From: Nioella sp964229645
GTDB taxonomy: Bacteria > Pseudomonadota > Alphaproteobacteria > Rhodobacterales > Rhodobacteraceae
NCBI RefSeq assembly: GCF_964229645.1
Contig: NZ_CAXREX010000257.1
Span: forward strand, 1 to 15,044
DNA: 15,044 nt
Direction: 5' to 3'
Of this stretch, positions 9,210 through 14,938 are shown piece by piece (positions within the stretch are counted from its first letter, which is position 1; each line of letters opens with the position of its first letter). The notes beneath the pieces were generated by a model. That model ran no database searches. It was given only the letters and a program-made list of their open reading frames with translations, and was not told where the DNA came from. Made by a program: the position numbers and the translations under genes.

Positions 9210-9225
9210 TACTCGGGGCAAAACG

Positions 9226-9654
9226 ATGAATAACCTTACCGAATGGCTCCGCCTGAACTTCAGGGTCTGCCTCTCGGCCACCCTGATGATCGAGGCCGCA
9301 ATCGGCCTGATCCCGCAACTGCGGGACTGCAATGTGCCGACCGTCGTGGGCAACATGCAGGGGCTGGAATACCACTCTGCCGCGCTGGCAGCGCTCTACT
9401 TCGTGCTGAGCTTCTGGCTGATCCTGGGCATTCGCACCTCGATGGTGGCGGCAATGGCCATGGCGCTTCTGGTGCTCCCGGCGATCATGACCAATCCGGA
9501 CGGCGATCCCGCACTTGCGGTCAAGATCACGCTGGTGTCGGTCTTCTCCGTGCCGCTGATCCTCTACGGTGGCGGGCGCTACACGCTCTACGAAGTGCAC
9601 GAGGCGCTGAACCTCACCTCGGGCAGCGAAGATTCTGCAGAGCAAGTTAGCTGA
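9226..9654 (+). CDS. DoxX-like small membrane protein
   Basis: This 142-residue protein has four hydrophobic segments (about 13-30, 52-68, 73-88 and 99-114). After helix 2 it carries W-L-I-L-G-I-R-T-S-M-V-A-A (64-76), matching the DoxX-type signature of its neighbours. After helix 4 it has G-G-G-R-Y-T-L-Y-E (115-123). The same G-G-G-R-[Y/F]-x-L-Y occurs at the same residue numbers in the 130-residue protein at 10802. The two are therefore likely paralogues. An internal loop contains two Cys (C15, C35). The C-terminal tail is short and acidic. Function unknown. It is monocistronic: an intrinsic terminator follows, and a long leader precedes it. Confidence 0.82.
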   Translation: MNNLTEWLRLNFRVCLSATLMIEAAIGLIPQLRDCNVPTVVGNMQGLEYHSAALAALYFVLSFWLILGIRTSMVAAMAMALLVLPAIMTNPDGDPALAVKITLVSVFSVPLILYGGGRYTLYEVHEALNLTSGSEDSAEQVS

Positions 9655-9696
9655 CGCGATAGAATCAAAAGATACCAATGATTTCATGTGGATACG

Positions 9697-9730
9697 GGGC
9701 GGCTAATTCCTTAGCCGCCCTTACTTTCTT
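9697..9730 (+). terminator. Intrinsic terminator after the 142-residue membrane protein gene
   Basis: A perfect 10-bp stem GGGCGGCTAA / TTAGCCGCCC (9697-9706, 9711-9720) with loop TTCC is followed by TTACTTTCTT. Confidence 0.9.
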
Positions 9731-9814
9731 CCGGAAATTCACCATTGAAAGAACCATTTACATAGATTAACTTATATCTTAAGTGGGGATATTTTCAACA
9801 AAGAGATAGGTGAA
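9731..9814 (+). promoter_or_regulatory. AT-rich promoter region of the LysR-type gene
   Basis: This is one of the most AT-rich stretches in the window. It includes TTGAAA (9745-9750), a possible -35, and an inverted repeat AGAT-N8-ATCT (9764-9779) that might be an autoregulatory LysR site. GAGATAGG (9802-9809) is a good ribosome binding site and decides the TTG start at 9815. The -10 could not be assigned confidently. Confidence 0.45.
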
Positions 9815-10684
9815 TTGGATAATTGGGACGACCTGAAGTTTTTTCTAGCCGTTCATAAAACAGGAACGATGGTTTCGGCCGCCAAGATCCTGGGAACAAA
9901 CGTGGCCACGGTTTCCCGACGCATAGAGCGACTGAACGCAGAGGTCGGCACGGCAGTTTTCGTCAAATCGGCAGGGCATTGGCAGTTGAACCCCTCGGTT
10001 CAGGGACTGCTGCGCATCACCGAAGATTTCGAGGGGCGGCTTGCCAACGAACTCAACTGGATATCGAACCGCACCGGAAGCCTCGCCACGACACGGCTCA
10101 AGATCGGCGCGCCTCCCCTCATAACTGACAGGGTACTGGCCCCCAGGATCGGAGAGGCCTTTGAAAATCATCCAAATTACTCGATCGAACTGCATGATCG
10201 CCCCTCAGGCGGCGGGTTGAATGACGTCGATATCCTGATCCGCGCCGGGCGTCCCGAACATGGCCGTCTCGTCACCAAGCGCATCGGCGATATCGACTTC
10301 CGGCTCTACGGCCACAAGGACGGAACCCGCAAGACAGCCTGGGTTGGACTTACACAGGCCTCCGAAGACATGGCGCATATGCGCTATGCGCGCGACTATT
10401 TCGGGCATGAACCCAGCCTGCGCGCAACACAGGTCATGTCGCTTTATCAACTGGTCAAGGCAACACGCCTTTCCGCCGCCCTGCCGGTTTTCATGGCCGC
10501 GGCGGATCCGGATCTTTATCCTCTCGAACCAGAGGCCGATCCGATATCGATTGATATCTGGATCGCCTACCATAATTCTAGAAGAACGGATCCTGCAATT
10601 CAGAGAACCGTGCAGTGGGTCTCCGGCTGTTTCAAGAATTTGGTCAAACAGGCGGAATTGGAACCGGCCTCCAATACATTCTGA
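9815..10684 (+). CDS. LysR family transcriptional regulator
   Basis: The 289-residue product has the LysR N-terminal winged helix-turn-helix: W-D-D-L-K-F-F-L-A-V at 4-13, then T-M-V-S-A-A-K-I-L-G-T-N-V-A-T-V-S-R-R-I across about 18-37. A periplasmic-binding-like effector domain follows from about residue 95. Translation starts at TTG (9815) behind GAGATAGG; no in-frame ATG lies before the helix-turn-helix. The gene and its flanks are clearly less GC-rich than the rest of the window, especially the first 60 and last 40 codons, which suggests later acquisition or relaxed composition. It lies between two DoxX-like genes in the same orientation and is the only regulator in this section, so it may control the DoxX-like set; the effector is unknown. 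The effector domain is somewhat divergent from common LysR proteins. Confidence 0.9.
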   Translation: MDNWDDLKFFLAVHKTGTMVSAAKILGTNVATVSRRIERLNAEVGTAVFVKSAGHWQLNPSVQGLLRITEDFEGRLANELNWISNRTGSLATTRLKIGAPPLITDRVLAPRIGEAFENHPNYSIELHDRPSGGGLNDVDILIRAGRPEHGRLVTKRIGDIDFRLYGHKDGTRKTAWVGLTQASEDMAHMRYARDYFGHEPSLRATQVMSLYQLVKATRLSAALPVFMAAADPDLYPLEPEADPISIDIWIAYHNSRRTDPAIQRTVQWVSGCFKNLVKQAELEPASNTF

Positions 10685-10750
10685 AATTGAAATCTATTCC
10701 TGCAAGAACAGGTTTGCGATCATGGCTATTCCCGTTCTCACGATCAGGCG

Positions 10751-10762
10751 TAGACTTGTCTA
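10751..10762 (+). promoter_or_regulatory. Perfect palindrome upstream of the 130-residue membrane protein gene
   Basis: TAGAC-TT-GTCTA is a perfect 5+2+5 inverted repeat 40 bases before the ATG at 10802, in the 117-bp gap after the LysR-type gene. It is a candidate operator or start-site-proximal element. ACAGGTT also occurs twice in this gap (10708-10714 and 10768-10774). Confidence 0.4.
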
Positions 10763-10801
10763 AAAGGACAGGTTCTTCGAAAACCGACGTGAGGCAGAGA
10801 A

Positions 10802-11194
10802 ATGACAATCCTGAGCGCGGCGCAGCTATTTTGCAGGTTCCTTCTGAGCATGGCCTTTCTCCTGCTTGCCCTTGACGGGCTGTGGATCAGCAACTGGTCC
10901 CGGGCACATGGAATCCACGGCATGCACAATGTCGAATGGGCGGCGGTAACCTTGCTGTGCTCGATCATCCTGTTCGCGGCCGTTTGGCTTCTCTTCGGCG
11001 TGCGCACCCGTGTCGTGGCGCTTCTGGGCACGCTCCTGTCGGCCGGGCTGGTCTACTGGTTTGCCGGTTTCGGCATCGGCAGCCGGTTTCAGCTCTACCT
11101 GCTTCTGGCCGCCTGCATCGCCACCCTGCCCCTCCTGGCCCTTGGCGGTGGCCGCTTCGCGCTCTACCGCCGTGGGTGGAGCCAGCTGACCTGA
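10802..11194 (+). CDS. DoxX-like small membrane protein
   Basis: The 130-residue product has four hydrophobic segments (about 11-29, 47-65, 70-88 and 97-114). It carries W-L-L-F-G-V-R-T-R-V-V-A-L (62-74), the DoxX-type signature, and G-G-G-R-F-A-L-Y-R (115-123), matching the 142-residue protein at 9226. GAGG at 10791-10794 is a good ribosome binding site. Helix 1 contains L-A-L-D-G-L-W-I-S-N-W, where the genuine DoxX gene at 7661 has a G-F-G-K-L pattern. No terminator separates it from trmFO, 48 bases downstream, so read-through into trmFO is possible. Function unknown. Confidence 0.82.
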   Translation: MTILSAAQLFCRFLLSMAFLLLALDGLWISNWSRAHGIHGMHNVEWAAVTLLCSIILFAAVWLLFGVRTRVVALLGTLLSAGLVYWFAGFGIGSRFQLYLLLAACIATLPLLALGGGRFALYRRGWSQLT

Positions 11195-11242
11195 CCGTCA
11201 ATCATCTTGGCAAGGCGGCGTGACTGGCCTACATCGCGGGCC

Positions 11243-12610
11243 ATGACACAAGCGATCCATATCATCGGCGGCGGCATGGCCGGGTCCGAGGCCGCCTGGC
11301 AGGCCATCTCGCTCGGCGTGCCCGTGGTCATCCACGAAATGCGCCCCACCGTCGGCACCTTCGCCCACCAAACCGGCAACCTGGCCGAGATGGTCTGTTC
11401 CAATTCCTTCCGCTCGGATGACGACGAACAGAACGCCGTCGGCCTGCTGCATTGGGAAATGCGGGCCGCAAACGGGTTGATCATGGAAATGGCCGACCGT
11501 CACCGCCTTCCCGCCGGGGGCGCACTGGCCGTCGACCGGGACCCCTTCGCCCAATCGGTGACGGATCGCCTGCGAAACCATCCGCTGGTCAGCATCAGCG
11601 AAGAGGAAGTCACCGCCTTGCCCGAGGGCGGCCCCACGATCATTGCAACTGGCCCCCTGACCTCTGGCGCGCTGGCCACGGCCATCGCCCGCGAGGCGGG
11701 ACAGGAAAGCCTTGCCTTCTTCGACGCCATCGCCCCCATCGTGCATGCCGACAGCATCGACATGTCCCAGGCCTGGATGCAGTCGCGCTATGACAAGGGC
11801 GAGACCGAGGAAGAGCGCACCGCCTACCTCAACTGCCCCATGGACCGCGACACCTACGAGGCGTTCATCGACGCGCTTCTGGCTGCTGACAAGACCGAAT
11901 TCCACGAGGGCGAGACCGCCGGCTATTTCGACGGGTGCCTGCCCATCGAGGTCATGGCCGAACGGGGCCGCGAAACCCTGCGCTTCGGCCCGATGAAGCC
12001 CATCGGCCTCACCAACCCCCATGCACCCGAGCAAAAGCCCTATGCTGTCGTGCAGCTGCGCCGCGACAACAAGCTCGGGACGCTCTTCAATATCGTGGGC
12101 TTCCAGACCAAGATGAAATACGGCGCCCAGACTGAGGTGTTCCGCATGATCCCCGGTCTGCAAGAAGCCCGCTTCGCCCGGCTTGGCGGCATCCACCGCA
12201 ACACCTTCATCAACTCTCCCACCCTGCTCGATCACGAGATGCGCCTGAAATCGAAGCCCCATATCCGCTTTGCAGGCCAGATCACCGGGGTCGAGGGCTA
12301 CGTGGAATCGGCGGCCATGGGCCTTCTGGCAGGACGCCTCGCCGCCGCCGAGCTGTTGGGTCGGGAATTGCCCCCGGTGCCCCAGGAAACCGCCATGGGC
12401 GCGCTTATCCACCACATCACTGGCGGGGCCGAGGCCAAGACTTTCCAGCCCATGAACGTGAATTTTGGCCTATTCCCTCCCATCGACCTCAAGGGCGGGC
12501 GCAAGAACCGCAAGGCACGCTACAAGGGTTATACCGACCGGGCCAAGGCTGCCTGGCGCGACTGGCTCTCGCAAACCGGCGTCGCTCAAGACCAGTGCGC
12601 CAGCGGCTGA
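11243..12610 (+). CDS. trmFO: Methylenetetrahydrofolate-tRNA-(uracil-54-C5)-methyltransferase
   Basis: The 455-residue FAD enzyme forms m5U54 in the T-loop of tRNAs using methylene-tetrahydrofolate as carbon donor. It starts H-I-I-G-G-G-M-A-G-S-E-A-A-W (6-19), the FAD-binding Rossmann loop, followed by H-E-M-R-P at 31-35. The conserved cysteines are visible in V-C-S-N-S-F-R-S-D-D (C52) and D-G-C-L-P-I-E-V-M-A-E-R-G (C233). The C-terminal half contains F-Q-T-K-M-K-Y-G-A-Q and M-N-V-N-F-G-L-F-P-P. These separate it from GidA/MnmG. I chose the ATG at 11243 because homology begins there; a frame upstream to 11207 adds unrelated residues. The ribosome binding site is weak, consistent with read-through from the preceding gene. 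gluQ follows eight bases later, giving a tRNA-modification pair. Confidence 0.95.
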   Translation: MTQAIHIIGGGMAGSEAAWQAISLGVPVVIHEMRPTVGTFAHQTGNLAEMVCSNSFRSDDDEQNAVGLLHWEMRAANGLIMEMADRHRLPAGGALAVDRDPFAQSVTDRLRNHPLVSISEEEVTALPEGGPTIIATGPLTSGALATAIAREAGQESLAFFDAIAPIVHADSIDMSQAWMQSRYDKGETEEERTAYLNCPMDRDTYEAFIDALLAADKTEFHEGETAGYFDGCLPIEVMAERGRETLRFGPMKPIGLTNPHAPEQKPYAVVQLRRDNKLGTLFNIVGFQTKMKYGAQTEVFRMIPGLQEARFARLGGIHRNTFINSPTLLDHEMRLKSKPHIRFAGQITGVEGYVESAAMGLLAGRLAAAELLGRELPPVPQETAMGALIHHITGGAEAKTFQPMNVNFGLFPPIDLKGGRKNRKARYKGYTDRAKAAWRDWLSQTGVAQDQCASG

Positions 12611-12618
12611 GCCCTGCC

Positions 12619-13479
12619 GTGACCTTCCGCACCCGTTTCGCCCCTTCGCCCACTGGCCCCCTGCACCTGGGGCACGCCTACTCGGCCATGCTTGCCCATG
12701 ACATGGCCCGGGCAAAAGGGGGCGAGTTCCTGCTGCGGATCGAGGATATCGACCAAAGCCGTGCGCGCCCCGAATGGGAGGCCCTGATAAAGGAAGACCT
12801 GGCCTGGCTTGGCCTTGCCTGGGATGGGCCGGTGATGCGCCAATCCGATCGTATGGCCGCCTACGATGCCGCACTCGACACGCTCTGGGCACACGGGCTG
12901 CTCTACCCCTGCACCTGCAGCCGCCGCGACATTGCCCAAGCCATGAGCGCCCCGCAGGAAGGCGCGGCCCCTGCCCTTGGACCCGACGGCCCGGTCTATC
13001 CCGGCACCTGCCGCAACCTCCGGCCCGCGCCCGGCAGCCCGCGCCCGAAGGATCAGCACCTGCGGCTCGACATGAAAGCCGCTCTTGCAGCGCTGAGCGG
13101 GACCATCATCTTCGAGGAAACCGGCCCCAGCCACCTGGGCCGCCATGCGCCAGACGCGGGTCAGTTTCTCACCCGGATCGGCGACGTGGTCCTCGCGCGG
13201 CGCGACTTCTCCACCTCCTACCACCTGTCCGTGGTGATCGACGACGCCGCGCAGGGCATCACCCATGTGCTGCGTGGGGAAGACCTGTTCGAAGCCACGC
13301 CGATCCACGTCCTGCTTCAGGCCCTTCTTGGCCTTCCGACCCCCGTCTATCACCACCACCGGCTGATCCGGGACGACGCGGGCAAGCGCCTGGCCAAGCG
13401 CGACGATGCGCGCGCCATCCGCAGCTACCGCGCGGCAGGGCTCTCGGCTGAGGACATCCGCGCCCTGGTCGATCTTTAA
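12619..13479 (+). CDS. gluQ: Glutamyl-queuosine tRNA(Asp) synthetase
   Basis: This 286-residue protein is a truncated glutamyl-tRNA-synthetase-like enzyme without an anticodon-binding domain. It attaches glutamate to queuosine at position 34 of tRNA-Asp. It begins T-R-F-A-P-S-P-T-G-P-L-H-L-G-H, containing the HIGH-type motif. It has the zinc-site pattern C98-x-C100 and Y127-x3-C131, spaced as in GluQRS. In place of KMSKS it has K-R-L-A-K-R-D-D-A near residue 260. A GTG at 12619 puts the start directly before the conserved motif. An alternative GTG at 12595 would add eight residues and overlap trmFO; neither has a strong ribosome binding site. The canonical GltX is excluded by length. Confidence 0.93.
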   Translation: MTFRTRFAPSPTGPLHLGHAYSAMLAHDMARAKGGEFLLRIEDIDQSRARPEWEALIKEDLAWLGLAWDGPVMRQSDRMAAYDAALDTLWAHGLLYPCTCSRRDIAQAMSAPQEGAAPALGPDGPVYPGTCRNLRPAPGSPRPKDQHLRLDMKAALAALSGTIIFEETGPSHLGRHAPDAGQFLTRIGDVVLARRDFSTSYHLSVVIDDAAQGITHVLRGEDLFEATPIHVLLQALLGLPTPVYHHHRLIRDDAGKRLAKRDDARAIRSYRAAGLSAEDIRALVDL

Positions 13480-13522
13480 CGAAATCCGACCGCGTCGCCG
13501 TTAACCTTAACGCGCGCCCGCC

Positions 13523-13546
13523 CCTTCATTGTTCCGAAAATATCCC
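13523..13546 (-). repeat. Interspersed 24-bp intergenic motif, copy 2
   Basis: On the minus strand it reads GGGATATTT-TC-GGAACAATGAAGG, differing from copy 1 (3658-3681) at two central bases. It lies 38 bases beyond the hisI stop, between the convergent gluQ and hisI genes. It is preceded on the same strand by GCCTCCGGCG rather than by the G/C-block hairpin of copy 1. Confidence 0.7.
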
Positions 13547-13583
13547 CGCCGGAGGCATCCGACAGAGGCCACACCAGCCGCCG

Positions 13584-13943
13584 TCAGACCATGGGCGTCA
13601 GGATCTCCACCTCGTCCCCGTCCCGAAGGGCGGTGTAGAAACAGCTGCGTCGGTTGGTGTGGCAGGCCGGGCCGGTCTGGCGCACCAGCGCCAGCAGGCA
13701 GTCGCGGTCGCAATCGACCCGCAGCTCCACCAGCTCCTGCACATGGCCAGAGCTCTCCCCCTTGATCCAGAAGGCCTGGCGCGAGCGCGACCAGTAGGTC
13801 ACGCGGCCCGTCTCAAGCGTGCGGGCCACGGCCTCGGCATTCATCCAGGCCATCATCAGGACCTCGCCTGCATCCGCGTCCTGCGCGATGCACGGCACCA
13901 GCCCGTCAGCGGAAAAAGTCAGTGTCGCGGGATCGAATGCCAT
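13584..13943 (-). CDS. hisI: Phosphoribosyl-AMP cyclohydrolase
   Basis: This 119-residue enzyme performs the third step of histidine biosynthesis, opening the purine ring of phosphoribosyl-AMP. The family signature is clear: V-T-Y-W-S-R-S-R (48-55), W-x-K-G-E-S-S-G-H-x-Q (59-69), D-C-D-R-D-C (77-82) with the Mg-binding acidic residues, and G-P-A-C-H-T-x3-S-C-F (91-102). C78, C94 and C101 are the expected zinc ligands. It is monofunctional; no HisE (pyrophosphohydrolase) domain is fused. The ATG at 13943 has AAAGGG upstream on the minus strand and starts the homologous region; a TTG at 13961 adds six residues. It is divergent from the NifU-like gene, a neighbourhood I recall from other alphaproteobacteria. 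Confidence 0.95.
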   Translation of the reverse strand: MAFDPATLTFSADGLVPCIAQDADAGEVLMMAWMNAEAVARTLETGRVTYWSRSRQAFWIKGESSGHVQELVELRVDCDRDCLLALVRQTGPACHTNRRSCFYTALRDGDEVEILTPMV

Positions 13944-14010
13944 GTCGCGCACCCTTTGCAATTCAAGCCATGACCGCTACCTATAGGGGACAAGACCCGG
14001 GGGAAAGCCC

Positions 14011-14463
14011 ATGAGCACCGATAACGACCTGATCAAGCTCTACTCGCAGCGCATTCTTGCGCTGGCGGCGGATATTCCTCTGACCGACCGGCTCGACGCC
14101 CCCCAGGCCAGCGTGCGCAAGCGCGCGCCGCTTTGCGGATCGACCGTGACAGTCGATCTCGACATGGAGGCGGGCCGCATTACCCGCTTCGGGCAGGATG
14201 TGAAGGCCTGCGCCCTTGGCCAGGCCTCCGCCGCGCTGATGGCTGCCAATATCCTTGGCCGCAGCCGGTCCGAGGTCGAGGCCGGGCGCGACCAGCTGCG
14301 TGCCATGCTCAAGGACGGCGCGCCTCCGCCCCTGCCCCCCTTCACCGGCTACGAAGTGCTGGAACCCGCCCGCGACTACAAGAACCGCCACGCCTCGATC
14401 ATGCTGGCCTTCGAGGCAACGGTCGAAGCCATGGCCCAGGCCGAAGCCGAAGCCTGCGCCTGA
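14011..14463 (+). CDS. IscU/NifU-N-like iron-sulfur scaffold protein
   Basis: The 150-residue product aligns with the IscU/NifU N-terminal family, which assembles Fe-S clusters before transfer to target proteins. It keeps P-L-C-G-S (C42) and V-K-A-C-A-L-G-Q-A-S (C68). At the third ligand position, where IscU has H-C-S-I-L-A, it has H-A-S-I-M-L-A (127-133): the histidine is present and the cysteine is alanine. The Asp that follows the first Cys-Gly in IscU is Ser here. A further Cys (C149) sits next to the C terminus. It could be a divergent scaffold, a carrier, or a paralogue with a different metal role. GGGGGAAAG precedes the ATG. No iscS, iscA or suf gene is nearby. Confidence 0.85.
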   Translation: MSTDNDLIKLYSQRILALAADIPLTDRLDAPQASVRKRAPLCGSTVTVDLDMEAGRITRFGQDVKACALGQASAALMAANILGRSRSEVEAGRDQLRAMLKDGAPPPLPPFTGYEVLEPARDYKNRHASIMLAFEATVEAMAQAEAEACA

Positions 14464-14482
14464 TCTTTCGCGATCCGGAGAC

Positions 14483-14520
14483 AAAAAAAACCGCCGCGCT
14501 CCGGGGCACGGAGGCGGCGG
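14483..14520 (-). terminator. Minus-strand intrinsic terminator
   Basis: Read on the minus strand, CCGCCGC-CTCCG pairs with CGGAG-GCGGCGG through 12 pairs, with one unpaired base and a 5-base loop. Eight consecutive T follow. On the plus strand there is no T-tract, so it ends transcripts arriving from the right, that is the mini-gene at 14675-14797. It may weakly block the facing NifU-like transcript. Confidence 0.9.
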
Positions 14521-14674
14521 CAGGAATGCGGCGTCTGGGGTCCGGTTGGCGGGGCGATCCGGGCAGGCAGGTCCGGGGCCCCAAGAGGCAGAGAGCAGGC
14601 GGAGGCGGGTTGGGGATGACCCCCGCAGCAATAACGCCAATCGGATGAACGACCGCAGGCAGAAGAGGGTGATC

Positions 14675-14797
14675 TCAGATCAGGCCGGGCAGGTGCAACG
14701 CCCCCATGGTCATGACACCGATCGCCAGAACACCGGCAAAATCATAGAGCAGCGAGTCGCGGGAGCTGTGAAGGACCTGGCGGATCTGGGCAATCAT
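14675..14797 (-). CDS. 40-residue single-span membrane miniprotein, probably SOS-controlled
   Basis: The ATG at 14797 follows AGGAAA by eight bases on the minus strand, a good ribosome binding site. The 40-residue product starts M-I-A-Q-I-R-Q-V-L-H-S-S-R-D-S, a short amphipathic and basic segment. It then has one hydrophobic helix (about 17-38, with two Gly and three Met) and ends P-G-L-I. A TTG-initiated longer frame from 14866 is less likely, as it would begin inside the regulatory box and lacks a ribosome binding site. An intrinsic terminator with eight U lies about 150 bases downstream, and a GAAC-N7-GAAC element lies about 70 bases upstream of the ATG. I know no named family. The size, topology and control resemble SOS-induced membrane peptides such as Caulobacter SidA (division inhibitor) or E. 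coli TisB; homology is not claimed. Confidence 0.65.
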   Translation of the reverse strand: MIAQIRQVLHSSRDSLLYDFAGVLAIGVMTMGALHLPGLI

Positions 14798-14866
14798 GGT
14801 TTCGGTTTCCTGAACAACGAGAAGCGGTGTTAACGCTTTGTTCTCATATCCGCGCCCCAAAATCAA

Positions 14867-14881
14867 GAACTAAATGAGAAC
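14867..14881 (-). promoter_or_regulatory. LexA-type SOS box (GTTC-N7-GTTC)
   Basis: On the minus strand the site reads GTTCTCATTTAGTTC, an exact match to the GTTC-N7-GTTC direct repeat bound by LexA in alphaproteobacteria such as Rhodobacter and Caulobacter. A third GTTC half-site follows the same phase at 14888-14891, so half-sites start at 14867, 14878 and 14888. TGTTCTCAT (14839-14847) is an exact inverted match to part of the box. The surroundings are AT-rich and lie between the recG-like stop and the miniprotein start, as expected for a LexA-repressed promoter. Confidence 0.6.
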
Positions 14882-14938
14882 ATTAGAGAACAAAACCGGC
14901 CCAATGATTAATGATAGTTAATCGGTTATTAACTTTCG

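Larger units (their letters stand above)
8914..9225. other. 312-bp intergenic region: terminator plus structured leader
   Basis: The first part holds the terminator of the upstream gene. From about 9049 the DNA can form CCTGACC / GGTCGGG (9049-9071, one G-T pair). A CCCC-GGGG-CCCC run (9095-9098, 9103-9106, 9112-9115) follows, in which the G block can pair with either neighbour. An inverted repeat (9182-9209) lies near the next start codon. No open frame with a ribosome binding site or recognisable protein was found here; a minus-strand open frame through the area reads as a shadow of the 9226 gene. Confidence 0.5.

Noticed and set aside
9786..9801. Possible third copy of the 24-bp motif (GGGATATTTTCAACAA) before the LysR start
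   Set aside because: Only the left block matches, two bases are missing before AACAA, and it lies at a 5' end rather than a 3' end. Probably coincidence in AT-rich DNA.
11198..12415. A 405-codon minus-strand frame opposite trmFO
   Set aside because: Antisense shadow; trmFO is unambiguous on the plus strand, and the minus translation has no recognisable domain or ribosome binding site.
14483..14520. Terminator of the plus-strand NifU-like gene
   Set aside because: The run of A precedes the hairpin and no T-tract follows on the plus strand, so it is oriented for minus-strand transcripts.
14255..14833. Plus-strand frames running through the NifU-like gene's end and over the minus-strand terminator and mini-gene
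   Set aside because: They begin inside the NifU-like gene in another frame, lack a ribosome binding site, and read as Arg/Pro-rich composition.
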